Assembly (NCBI GenBank): GCA_036524115.1
Contig: DATDCY010000189.1
Location: 1-12,606, forward strand
DNA from: a bacterium
GTDB taxonomy: Bacteria; JAUVQV01; DATDCY01
DNA length: 12,606 bases
Direction of reading: 5' to 3'
Part shown: in pieces, positions 6,942-12,606 of the stretch
Layout: each line of letters begins with the position of its first letter
Numbering within the stretch: the stretch's first letter is position 1
Notes under the pieces: generated by a model
Told to the model about the DNA's origin: nothing
The model's database searches: none
The model's input: only the letters and a program-made list of their open reading frames with translations
Position numbers and translations under genes: made by a program

Positions 6942-7137
6942 GGAGGGGGCGGGGCGCCGGCGGGTGGCCGCATTGCGGAGCGCGAGGGAACCTGGGCGTT
7001 CGGACCGGAGCGTCCCGAAGGGCGAAACCTGTTGTTTGAGCCCCGCAGGGGCGAGTTACAGGTTTCGAGCGCAGGGCCGGACAGGCCCAGGTCGAGCGCG
7101 CAGCTCAGCGGCCGCCCGCCGGCGCCCCGCCCCCTCC
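6942..7137 (+). repeat. About 195-nt nested palindromic element, copy A
   Basis: The outer arms of 30 nt (6942-6971 with 7108-7137) pair at 29 positions, with one G-T pair. Inside lie CCTGGGC (6991-6997) with GCCCAGG (7085-7091), then CGAAACCTGT (7023-7032) with ACAGGTTTCG (7058-7067), then an apical GCCCC-GCA-GGGGC (7040-7052). Unpaired segments such as GGAGCGCGAGGGAACC and CGTTCGGACCGGAGCGTCCC are identical to copy B at 11011-11202, while the stems differ by paired changes. Any open frame inside is most likely spurious. Confidence 0.85.
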
Positions 7138-7317
7138 GGCACGAGTAATGGCAGCAGTGAGGCAATGTGGGATCGCGCGACAAGACATTATAATGAATAT
7201 TCCTTCCGGGTCGGTGCAGCAGCGATCCGGCCGAGAAGAGCGCCGGGCCGCACATCGAGCGCTGAAGTCATGTTTCGAATACCATTTTAGAATCAATCCG
7301 TTATAATCTTGGCAGCC
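7138..7317 (+). other. AT-rich leader region before folK, no gene seen
   Basis: A 180-nt spacer between the palindromic element and folK. It contains two TATAAT boxes (7189-7194 and 7302-7307) in local AT-rich patches, unlike the surrounding sequence. The second is taken as the folK promoter. The first has no recognisable -35 and would give a leader of over 110 nt. No coding or RNA gene is recognised. Confidence 0.5.
7279..7307 (+). promoter_or_regulatory. Probable folK-pan operon promoter
   Basis: A perfect -10 TATAAT (7302-7307) follows a weak -35 (ATACCA, 7279-7284, 3 of 6) at 17-nt spacing. Transcription would begin near 7313-7315, three to five nt before the folK ATG, again predicting a leaderless message. 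Confidence 0.55.
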
Positions 7318-7890
7318 ATGCCCGCGAAGAACCACCCGTCAAGCCGCCGCGGCCGTCCCGGCCGCGAACGCGTCTTCCTTTCCCTCGGCTCCAACGTCGG
7401 ACGGCGGCCGGACAACCTGCGCCGGGCGCTCGCGCTCATCGCCGCGGAGCCCGCGATCCGGGTCGTTGCCGTCTCCCGCCTTTACAGCACCGCACCCGTG
7501 GGCTATACTGCGCAGCGCGATTTTTTGAACGGGGCGGTGGAGTTGCGGTCGCAGCTCGGGCCCCGGGAACTGCTCCGTCGCCTGGAGGGAATTGAGGCGC
7601 GACTGGGGAAGAGCACCCCGTTTCGCAACGGCCCGCGCCTCATCGACATCGACCTGGTGCTCTACGGGGGGAGAGTGGTCCTGGAGCGGGGCTTCGAGGT
7701 GCCGCACCCGCGCATGCATCTGAGGCGCTTCGTGCTCGAGCCGCTGGCCGAGATCGCGCCGCGGGCGGTGCACCCCGGGCTCCGGCGGACGATCGCCGGC
7801 CTCCTCGCAGGGCTGAAAGACGACAGTCAGGTGCGGCCGTGGGGCGCGTGGGCGCCCGCGGGCGCGTTGTGCCGGGGAGGACAAGCGTGA
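7318..7890 (+). CDS. folK: 2-amino-4-hydroxy-6-hydroxymethyldihydropteridine pyrophosphokinase
   Basis: A 190-residue HPPK that transfers pyrophosphate from ATP to hydroxymethyldihydropterin in folate synthesis. Family features: [20 protein letters not shown] near the N-terminus, [19 protein letters not shown], and the signature [15 protein letters not shown] with R107 and the Mg-binding D110 and D112. [21 protein letters not shown] follows as expected. A basic 16-residue N-terminal extension precedes the fold, and a roughly 30-residue C-terminal tail has no recognised domain. I use ATG 7318; a TTG at 7309 is possible but lies between the promoter and the predicted transcription start. No Shine-Dalgarno is present. 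The stop overlaps the next start (GTGA). Confidence 0.95.
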   Translation: MPAKNHPSSRRGRPGRERVFLSLGSNVGRRPDNLRRALALIAAEPAIRVVAVSRLYSTAPVGYTAQRDFLNGAVELRSQLGPRELLRRLEGIEARLGKSTPFRNGPRLIDIDLVLYGGRVVLERGFEVPHPRMHLRRFVLEPLAEIAPRAVHPGLRRTIAGLLAGLKDDSQVRPWGAWAPAGALCRGGQA

Positions 7891-8552
7891 GCGCGTCGCC
7901 GCCCGAGAAGGGCAGGTACATCGTCATCGAGGGGCCGATCGGCGTCGGCAAGACCAGCCTCGTCAACCTGCTGGCCAAGCGCTTCGCCGCGCGCCGCATC
8001 CTCGAGGCCGCCGACGAGAACCCCTTCCTCCCGCGCTTCTACGACGACCCGCGCCGCCACGCCTTCCCGGCGCAGCTCTTCTTCCTGCTCTCGCGCTACC
8101 GCCAGCAGCAGGAGCTGGCGCAGCAGGACCTGTTCCAGCAGTCGGTCGTCGCCGACTACCTCTTCGACCGCGACCGGATCTTCGCCTACCTCAACCTGGA
8201 CGACAACGAGCTGGCGCTCTACGAGCAGATCTACGGACTGCTCAAGCCCCGGGTCACGAGCCCGGACGTGGTGATCTACCTGCAGGCGAGCACCGACGTG
8301 CTGCTCGAGCGCGTCGCCCGGCGCAACCGCGCCTACGAGAAGCACCTGTCGCAGAAGTACCTCGAGGAGCTCAACCAGGCCTACAACCACTTCTTCTTCC
8401 ACTACTCGGCGACGCCGCTGCTGGTGATCAACACGAACGTCATCGACTTCGTGCAGAACCCCGGCGACCTCGACGACCTGGCGAACCAGATCCTGCACGC
8501 CAAGCGGGGGACGGAGTACTACACGCCGCCGCGATCGGTGCGAAAGAAGTGA
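7887..8552 (+). CDS. Deoxynucleoside kinase (deoxyadenosine/deoxyguanosine kinase family)
   Basis: A 221-residue P-loop kinase of the dNK family that phosphorylates deoxynucleosides for salvage. Walker A is GPIGVGKTS (16-24). [14 protein letters not shown] carries the substrate-side acidic motif (D43-E44-N45-P46). DRDR (94-97) occupies the place of the family's DRS/ERS motif, and [10 protein letters not shown] is the arginine-rich lid. Specificity for dA, dG or dC cannot be read from the sequence. GTG 7887 overlaps the folK stop by 4 nt and has GGGGAGG 6 nt upstream. It sits between folK and panB in a run of overlapping genes, so it is co-transcribed with vitamin genes. I recall a similar arrangement in Geobacter relatives. 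Confidence 0.88.
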   Translation: MSASPPEKGRYIVIEGPIGVGKTSLVNLLAKRFAARRILEAADENPFLPRFYDDPRRHAFPAQLFFLLSRYRQQQELAQQDLFQQSVVADYLFDRDRIFAYLNLDDNELALYEQIYGLLKPRVTSPDVVIYLQASTDVLLERVARRNRAYEKHLSQKYLEELNQAYNHFFFHYSATPLLVINTNVIDFVQNPGDLDDLANQILHAKRGTEYYTPPRSVRKK

Positions 8553-9358
8553 GCGCCCCGGCGAAGGTCACGGTCGCGACGCTGCGGGCCAGGAAGGCCG
8601 CGGGCGAGCGCATCGTGATGGTCACGGCGACCGACTACTCGCTGGCGCGGATCGCCGACGAGGCCGGCGTCGACGTGCTGCTCGTCGGCGACTCGCTCGG
8701 CATGGTCGCCCTCGGCTACGACTCGACGCTGCCGGTGACCATGGAGGAGATGCTGGTCTTCACGCGCGCCGTCGTCCGCGGCGCGACGCGGGCGCTCGTC
8801 GTCGGCGACATGCCCTTCCTCTCCTACCAGGTCAGCCTCGAGGAGGCGCGGCGCAACGCCGGGCGCTTCGTCAAGGAGGGCGGCGCCGCGGCGGTGAAGC
8901 TCGAGGGCGGCGCCGACGTCGCCGACGCGGCTGCCGCCATCGTCGCGATGGGCATCCCGGTCATGGGGCACCTCGGCCTCACGCCGCAGTCGGTCCACGC
9001 CATGGGCGGCCACCGGGTGCAGGGGCGTGACGAGGAGGGCGCGCGCCGGATCGTCGAGGGGGCGCAGGCGCTCGAGGCGGCGGGGGCGTTCGCGATCGTG
9101 CTCGAGGGGATGCCGCGGGCGCTGGCGGCGCGGGTCACCGCGGCGGTGCGCGTGCCGACGATCGGCATCGGCGCCGGCCCCGGCTGCGACGGGCAGGTGC
9201 TCGTCGCGCACGACCTTCTCGGTCTCTACGGCGGCCACCGGCCGAAGTTCGCGAAGCGTTACGGCGACTGCGGCGGTGAGGCGGCGAGGGCGTTCAGGCA
9301 GTACTGCGACGAGGTTCGGGGAGGGCTCTTTCCTGATGAAGAACACAGCTACGACTAG
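8549..9358 (+). CDS. panB: 3-methyl-2-oxobutanoate hydroxymethyltransferase
   Basis: A 269-residue enzyme that makes ketopantoate from alpha-ketoisovalerate and 5,10-methylene-tetrahydrofolate. The metal ligands match E. coli: D48 in VGDSLGM (46-52), D87 in VVGDMPF and E119 in VKLEGG; the catalytic glutamate is E186 in [15 protein letters not shown] and [15 protein letters not shown] are further hallmarks. The GTG start at 8549 overlaps the deoxynucleoside kinase stop (GTGA), and only a weak purine run precedes it, so translation is probably coupled. It overlaps panC by 23 nt at the 3' end. Its folate co-substrate gives a rationale for the folK gene upstream. Confidence 0.97.
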   Translation: MSAPAKVTVATLRARKAAGERIVMVTATDYSLARIADEAGVDVLLVGDSLGMVALGYDSTLPVTMEEMLVFTRAVVRGATRALVVGDMPFLSYQVSLEEARRNAGRFVKEGGAAAVKLEGGADVADAAAAIVAMGIPVMGHLGLTPQSVHAMGGHRVQGRDEEGARRIVEGAQALEAAGAFAIVLEGMPRALAARVTAAVRVPTIGIGAGPGCDGQVLVAHDLLGLYGGHRPKFAKRYGDCGGEAARAFRQYCDEVRGGLFPDEEHSYD

Positions 9359-10442
9359 GGTCGTCAAGGGCATCGCCGAGATGCGGCGCTTCAGCCAGGA
9401 GGCGCGCAAGCGGGGCGCCCGGGTCGCGCTCGTCCCGACGATGGGCGCCCTGCACGCGGGGCACCTGGCGCTCGTGAAGGCCGCTCGGAAGAAGGCGGAC
9501 ACGGTCGTCGTGAGCATCTTCGTCAACCCGACGCAGTTCGGTCCGCGCGAGGACCTCTCGGCCTACCCGCGGGACCTCGCCGCCGACGTGGCGAAGCTGC
9601 GGGAGCTCGGGGTCGCGGCGGTGTTCGCGCCGGAAGCCGCCGAGATGTACCCGCCGGGTCACCGCACGCACGTCGAGGTCGAGGACCTCTCGAACCGGCT
9701 CTGCGGCCGCGCGCGGCCCACGCACTTCCGCGGCGTCGCCACGGTCGTGGCCAAGCTCCTCAACATCGTGCAGCCGCACCACGCCTGGTTCGGGCAGAAG
9801 GACTACCAGCAGCTGCTCATCGTGCGCAAGATGGCGCGCGACCTGAACTTCGACGTCGAGGTCCTCGACGTGCCGACCGTGCGCGACGCCGATGGGCTGG
9901 CGCTGTCATCGCGCAACGCCTATCTCACGCCGGAGCAGCGGCCGGCGGCCCTCTCGCTGCAGCAGGCGCTGCAGGTGGCGCGCCGGATCATCGCCAAGGG
10001 CGAGCGCTCCGCGGCGAAGATCATCTCGAACCTGCGCGAGGTCATCCGCGCCCAGCCCGGCGCGGAGGTCGAGTACATCGCCGTCTGCCACCCCGACACG
10101 CTGCACGATCTCGACGCCGTGGAACTGCGCACCCTCGTCGCGCTGGCCGTCCGCGTGGGGCGTGCGCGCCTCATCGACAACGCGCTGATCGACCTGCGGG
10201 AGCTGAACCACCGGCAGGACGAGGGCCGGCAGGGCGGCAAGGCAGCGGTCGCGGCCGGTGCGCCGGCGGTGGCGAAGGCTGCGCCGAAGCCTGCGCTGAA
10301 GGCGGCCGCGAAGCCTGCGCCGAAGCCTGCGCCGAAGCCTGCGCCGAAGCCTGCGCCGAAGGCGCCGAAGACGCCGAAGACGGCGAAGACGGTGGCATTC
10401 CCGAAGAAGGCCGAGCCCGCGAGGAAGGCCGCGCGTCGATGA
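9336..10442 (+). CDS. panC: Pantothenate synthetase with a Lys/Pro/Ala-rich C-terminal tail
   Basis: A 368-residue protein. Residues 1 to about 290 are a complete PanC that joins pantoate and beta-alanine with ATP. The nucleotide-binding HxGH is [10 protein letters not shown] (H40, H43); [27 protein letters not shown] (K155) and LSSRN (S191-N194, the KMSKS-like loop) are present, and the core closes with RARLIDN (to residue 282). PanC is usually about 280 residues. Here about 77 further residues follow, almost devoid of acidic residues and built of Ala, Lys and Pro, including four exact KPAP units (326-341), ending [12 protein letters not shown]. The tail resembles histone H1-like or linker sequences; its function is unknown. 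The ATG at 9336 lies inside panB, with GGGGAGG 11 nt upstream. The stop overlaps panD (ATGATGA context). Confidence 0.95.
   Translation: MKNTATTRVVKGIAEMRRFSQEARKRGARVALVPTMGALHAGHLALVKAARKKADTVVVSIFVNPTQFGPREDLSAYPRDLAADVAKLRELGVAAVFAPEAAEMYPPGHRTHVEVEDLSNRLCGRARPTHFRGVATVVAKLLNIVQPHHAWFGQKDYQQLLIVRKMARDLNFDVEVLDVPTVRDADGLALSSRNAYLTPEQRPAALSLQQALQVARRIIAKGERSAAKIISNLREVIRAQPGAEVEYIAVCHPDTLHDLDAVELRTLVALAVRVGRARLIDNALIDLRELNHRQDEGRQGGKAAVAAGAPAVAKAAPKPALKAAAKPAPKPAPKPAPKPAPKAPKTPKTAKTVAFPKKAEPARKAARR
10311..10358 (+). repeat. Tandem 12-bp repeat in the panC tail
   Basis: Four exact copies of AAGCCTGCGCCG (Lys-Pro-Ala-Pro), flanked by degenerate copies on both sides. The in-frame, perfectly identical units suggest recent expansion by slippage, so copy number may vary between strains. 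Confidence 0.9.
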
Positions 10443-10795
10443 TGCGGGTGCTGCTCAAGGCGAAGATCCACCGGGCCACCGTCACGGACCGCAGCCTCGA
10501 CTACGAGGGGTCGATCACCATCGACCAGGATCTCATGGACGCCGTGGGGCTGCTGCCGAACGAGCAGGTGCAGGTCTACAACGTGACGAACGGCGAGCGC
10601 TTCGAGACGTACGCCATCGCGGGCCAGCGCGGCAGCGGCACGATCTGCGTCAACGGCGCGGCGGCGCACCTGGCGGAGAACGGGCACAAGATCATCATCG
10701 CGAACTATGGGCTGTTCGCGGAGACCGAGATTGTCGGGTTCAAGCCGCGCGTGGCGCTCGTCGACGCGGCCAACCGCATCACGAAGCTGACGTAG
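10439..10795 (+). CDS. panD: Aspartate 1-decarboxylase
   Basis: A 118-residue proenzyme supplying beta-alanine to PanC. Family members self-cleave between Gly24 and Ser25 to create a pyruvoyl group; here YEGS places G24 and S25 at the same numbers as E. coli when the first of two adjacent ATG codons (10439) is used. HRATVTD, NVTNGERFETYAIAGQRGSG and NGAAAHLA are standard motifs. Both possible starts (10439, 10442) overlap the panC TGA, and GAGGAAGG lies 10 nt upstream. It is the last gene of the folK-pan operon, so all three pantothenate-specific enzymes from ketoisovalerate and aspartate are together. Confidence 0.96.
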   Translation: MMRVLLKAKIHRATVTDRSLDYEGSITIDQDLMDAVGLLPNEQVQVYNVTNGERFETYAIAGQRGSGTICVNGAAAHLAENGHKIIIANYGLFAETEIVGFKPRVALVDAANRITKLT

Positions 10796-10904
10796 CTCTC
10801 CCTGCGGCGGGACCGTGCCGGCCACGGCCCGCGGGCGCCTGTTCACTTCCGTCTCGCCCTGCGTCCTTCAGTTCGCTCAGGCACTCATCAGCTGCTCGAC
10901 TGTC

Positions 10905-10950
10905 AATGCGCCGGCCACACTCAGCCGACACAGCAAGCGGCCGGCGCATT
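10905..10950 (+). repeat. Perfect 12-bp inverted repeat (hairpin)
   Basis: AATGCGCCGGCC (10905-10916) pairs perfectly with GGCCGGCGCATT (10939-10950) around a 22-nt loop; GTC/GAC extends the stem past a 2-nt bulge. It lies 110 nt after panD with no T-tract, so it is not a classical terminator. Part of the composite repeat. Confidence 0.7.
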
Positions 10951-11010
10951 ATGACCGTTCACAGGCGCCCCCGGGCCGTGGCCGTGTTCACCGGGTCGGC
11001 CCAGGCTTGA

Positions 11011-11202
11011 GCGGGGGCGGGGCGCTGTCGGGCGCGCGCATCGTGGAGCGCGAGGGAACCGCAGCGTTCGGACCGGAGCGTCCCGAAGGGCGAAACGCAT
11101 TGTTTGAGCCCGAAGGGCGAGTTATGCGTTTCGAGCGCAGGGCCGGACAGGCTGCGGTCGAGCGCGTAACTCAGCGCACGCCCGGCAGTGCCCCGCCCCC
11201 GC
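11011..11202 (+). repeat. About 195-nt nested palindromic element, copy B
   Basis: The outer arms (11011-11039 with 11174-11202) pair at 26 positions plus two G-T pairs and one mismatch. Nested stems are CCGCAGC (11059-11065) with GCTGCGG (11151-11157), CGAAACGCAT (11091-11100) with ATGCGTTTCG (11124-11133), and apical GCCC-GAA-GGGC (11108-11118). The order of stems and the single-stranded segments match copy A at 6942-7137. Confidence 0.85.
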
Positions 11203-11262
11203 GGGCATCTGCACGATTGCCGAGACCAAGTGAACAGGCGCCGCCGGGCCGGGGCCCGCACG

Positions 11263-11430
11263 CAGACGCGGTAGGTCGCGGCAGAAGCCACTGTTCATTG
11301 CAGGCCGCATGTCCCGCAGTCTGCGCACCTGCTGCCCGTCGGTCCGTGGAGGAGAAGCGCACGTTATTGCGTGAGATTTTCGATCAATTGCCGCTATCCC
11401 GATCTGCCCGCGCCAGAAATTCGCTCCACT
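11263..11430 (+). other. Spacer with no recognised feature
   Basis: Between the composite repeat and the dcw promoter region. The sequence becomes progressively less GC-rich toward 11380-11430. I see no coding frame with family motifs, no tRNA-like fold and no clear terminator. Confidence 0.5.
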
Positions 11431-11459
11431 TTGCATTGCGCATAAAATAACGCTACAAT
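11431..11459 (+). promoter_or_regulatory. Candidate upstream (second) promoter of the dcw cluster
   Basis: TTGCAT (11431-11436) and TACAAT (11454-11459, 5 of 6) are spaced 17 nt apart in an AT-rich patch. If it is active, the transcript would run through the mraZ promoter and operator. Confidence 0.4.
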
Positions 11460-11488
11460 ATCAAGCGATTGCAGAATCATTTTTTTTC

Positions 11489-11517
11489 TTGACACGACCG
11501 ATCGCGTTCCGTACACT
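11489..11517 (+). promoter_or_regulatory. Main mraZ / dcw cluster promoter
   Basis: A perfect -35 TTGACA (11489-11494), an exact 17-nt spacer and -10 TACACT (11512-11517, 4 of 6). A run of eight T (11480-11487) directly upstream could serve as an UP-type element. The predicted start near 11524 coincides with the first MraZ box. Confidence 0.75.
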
Positions 11518-11525
11518 CGCGCCAG

Positions 11526-11550
11526 TGGGATGAAGTGGGAGAAAGTGGGG
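11526..11550 (+). promoter_or_regulatory. MraZ operator, three TGGGN boxes
   Basis: TGGGA (11526-11530), TGGGA (11536-11540) and TGGGG (11546-11550) are direct repeats at exact 10-bp intervals (5-nt spacers). This is the known MraZ-binding arrangement in E. coli and relatives. They cover about +1 to +26 of the predicted transcript, so MraZ binding would repress its own operon. Confidence 0.85.
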
Positions 11551-11575
11551 CTCCCGCCCAATCCTGGGAGGTTCG

Positions 11576-12016
11576 ATGTTCAAGGGACGCTATCAGCACA
11601 CTCTGGACGCCAAGGGACGCCTCAGCGTTCCCTCGCGCTTCCGCGAGATCCTCAGCCAGCATCGCGAAGAGATCCTCATCCTCACCAACTTCGACAACTG
11701 CCTCGCCGGCTTCCCCGCGGACGAGTGGTCGCTGCTCGAGGAGAAGATCCGCGGCCTCTCGATGCTGCAGAAGGACGTGCGGGCCTTCGAGCGCTACTTC
11801 TTCTCCGGCGCGCAGGAGTGCCCCGTCGACCGGCAGGGCCGCATCCTGATCCCGCCCACGCTGCGCGAGGCCGCGGGTCTCGAGAAGGACGTGGTGCTCC
11901 TCGGCGTCGCCAACCGCATCGAGATCTGGAGCAAGGCGCGCTGGGACGCCTTCTACCGCGAGTCCACGGAGAACTTCGAGGCCATCGCCGCGAAGCTCTC
12001 CGAATTCGGGTTCTAG
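11576..12016 (+). CDS. mraZ: Transcriptional regulator MraZ
   Basis: A 146-residue protein with two AbrB/SpoVT-like halves, each with the family motif DxxGR: DAKGRLSVPSRFR (11-23) and DRQGRILIPPTLREAAGL (85-102). R15 in the first motif is the residue implicated in DNA binding in this family. MraZ forms a ring-shaped oligomer that binds TGGGN repeats upstream of its own gene and represses the division/cell-wall cluster; the matching boxes are present at 11526-11550. The start has TGGGAGG just upstream at a somewhat short 4-nt spacing. rsmH follows after 9 nt, the standard order at the head of the dcw cluster. Confidence 0.97.
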   Translation: MFKGRYQHTLDAKGRLSVPSRFREILSQHREEILILTNFDNCLAGFPADEWSLLEEKIRGLSMLQKDVRAFERYFFSGAQECPVDRQGRILIPPTLREAAGLEKDVVLLGVANRIEIWSKARWDAFYRESTENFEAIAAKLSEFGF

Positions 12017-12025
12017 CGTGCGCCG

Positions 12026-12606
12026 ATGGCCGAGGTGCACGACCCGGTCATGGTCGCCGAGGCGGTGGACGCGCTCGGCTGCCGCCCCGGCGGACTCTGG
12101 GTGGATGCCACCGTGGGCGCCGGCGGCCACGCCGCCGCCATCCTCGAGCGCACCGCTCCCGACGGGTTCCTCATCGGCATCGACCGCGACCGCGAGATCC
12201 TCGAGGCCGCCTCGCGCCGCCTCGCGCCGCACGCGGGGCGCTTCGCGCTCGTGCACGGCACCTTCGGGCGGCTGGGGGAGATCGTGACCGGCGCGGGCAG
12301 GGGCCCGGCGGCCGGCGTGCTCATCGACCTCGGCCTGTCCTCGCTCCAGCTCGACGAGGCCGACCGCGGCTTCTCCTTCCGCGCCGACGCCCCGCTCGAC
12401 ATGCGCATGGACCGCAGCGACGGCGCCACCGCGCTGGAGCTGATCGCGTCGCTCGACGAGACCGAGCTGGCGCGCATCATCTACGAGTACGGCGAGGAGC
12501 CGCAGTCGCGCCGCATCGCGCGCGCCATCCGGCGCGAGCGCGAGCGCGGCGGCGCGTTGACCACGCAGCGGCTGGCGGCGGCGGTCGCCGCGGCCGTCGG
12601 CGGCCG
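12026..12606 (+). CDS. rsmH: 16S rRNA (cytosine-1402 N4) methyltransferase, C-terminus cut off
   Basis: An open frame from ATG 12026 runs off the right edge; 193 residues are visible of the usual 300-320. SAM-binding motif I is DATVGAGGH (27-35); GIDRD (51-55) ends the second strand; DLGLSSLQLDEADRGFSF (starting at D101) and PLDMRMD are the RsmH/MraW signature. YGEEPQSRRIARAI follows. The enzyme methylates C1402 of 16S rRNA in the decoding centre. There is no clear Shine-Dalgarno, so translation is probably coupled to mraZ, 9 nt upstream. A GTG at 12035 in the same frame is a possible alternative start. ftsL and penicillin-binding protein genes would be expected next, outside the window. Confidence 0.95.
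   Translation, partial: MAEVHDPVMVAEAVDALGCRPGGLWVDATVGAGGHAAAILERTAPDGFLIGIDRDREILEAASRRLAPHAGRFALVHGTFGRLGEIVTGAGRGPAAGVLIDLGLSSLQLDEADRGFSFRADAPLDMRMDRSDGATALELIASLDETELARIIYEYGEEPQSRRIARAIRRERERGGALTTQRLAAAVAAAVGG

Larger units (their letters stand above)
10814..11262 (+). repeat. Large composite inverted-repeat region
   Basis: The ends are 35-nt inverted repeats (10814-10848 and 11228-11262) that match at 31 positions and centre on GGCGCCTGTTCACTT. A third copy of the arm sequence lies inside at 10961-10984 and pairs with 10819-10842 with one mismatch. The interval encloses the palindromic element copy B (11011-11202) and a 12-bp perfect inverted repeat (10905-10950). The layout suggests one element inserted in, or built upon, another. 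No gene is supported here. Confidence 0.7.

Noticed and set aside
5540-7255. 571-aa minus-strand open frame opposite dapL and the repeats
   Set aside because: Antisense shadow of dapL continuing through palindromic repeats; no domain motifs.
7503-7508. TATACT inside folK as an internal promoter
   Set aside because: No -35 at suitable spacing; the site is inside conserved coding sequence (VGYTAQRDF).
10796-10960. Rho-independent terminator after panD
   Set aside because: Strong hairpins exist, but none is followed by a T-run on the + strand.
10815-11450. Open frames on both strands across the panD-mraZ gap
   Set aside because: They are produced by the palindromic repeats. The minus-strand peptides of the two element copies resemble each other only because the DNA repeats do.
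11461-11492. Terminator at the poly-T tract before mraZ
   Set aside because: The only hairpin before the eight T is a 4-bp GATT/AATC stem. An AT-rich promoter upstream element fits better.

Overview
The window is a very GC-rich, densely packed bacterial chromosome segment. Its only clear AT-rich patches are the promoter regions near 7180-7310 and 11380-11490. The gene sets and their order (lysA-dapF-dapA-dapB-dapL; folK-deoxynucleoside kinase-panB-panC-panD; mraZ-rsmH) resemble what I know from Geobacter/Desulfuromonas-type 'Deltaproteobacteria'. This is inference from gene order and protein style, not a database result. All genes lie on the + strand except a truncated gene at the left edge.

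Layout. (1) 1-155, minus strand: N-terminus of a membrane protein. A short divergent spacer follows, then a two-gene + strand unit: a standalone LigD-type 3'-phosphoesterase domain and a small cupin (266-1179). (2) 1180-1657: a repeat-filled gap with two hairpin elements and a 56-bp perfect direct repeat. (3) 1701-6754: a five-gene lysine/diaminopimelate operon. DapA, DapB, DapL and DapF take aspartate semialdehyde to meso-DAP by the one-step aminotransferase route, and LysA makes lysine. (4) 6753-7137: two further structured repeats, followed by an AT-rich promoter. (5) 7318-10795: a tightly overlapping vitamin operon. FolK serves folate synthesis, and a deoxynucleoside kinase lies next to it. 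PanB, PanC and PanD make pantothenate; PanB uses the folate cofactor methylene-THF, a logical link to FolK. PanC carries an unusual Lys/Pro/Ala-rich tail. (6) 10796-11430: a nested set of inverted repeats. (7) 11431 to the end: the start of the division/cell-wall (dcw) cluster, with tandem candidate promoters, a three-box MraZ operator at the predicted transcription start, mraZ, and rsmH cut off by the window edge. DAP from region 3 is a peptidoglycan building block, so regions 3 and 7 share a physiological theme.

The coding genes are core metabolism. The unusual material is between them. Two families of structured, dispersed palindromic repeats fill all three large intergenic gaps and are absent from the operon interiors. 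Family 1 has three copies with a 7-bp stem closed by an invariant ACCA loop. Family 2 has two copies of about 195 nt with nested stems. In both, copies differ by paired substitutions that keep the stems intact, so the folded form (RNA or single-stranded DNA) appears to matter. They may be transposase-mobilised REP/MITE-like elements or structured RNAs; the window contains no transposase to decide between these.
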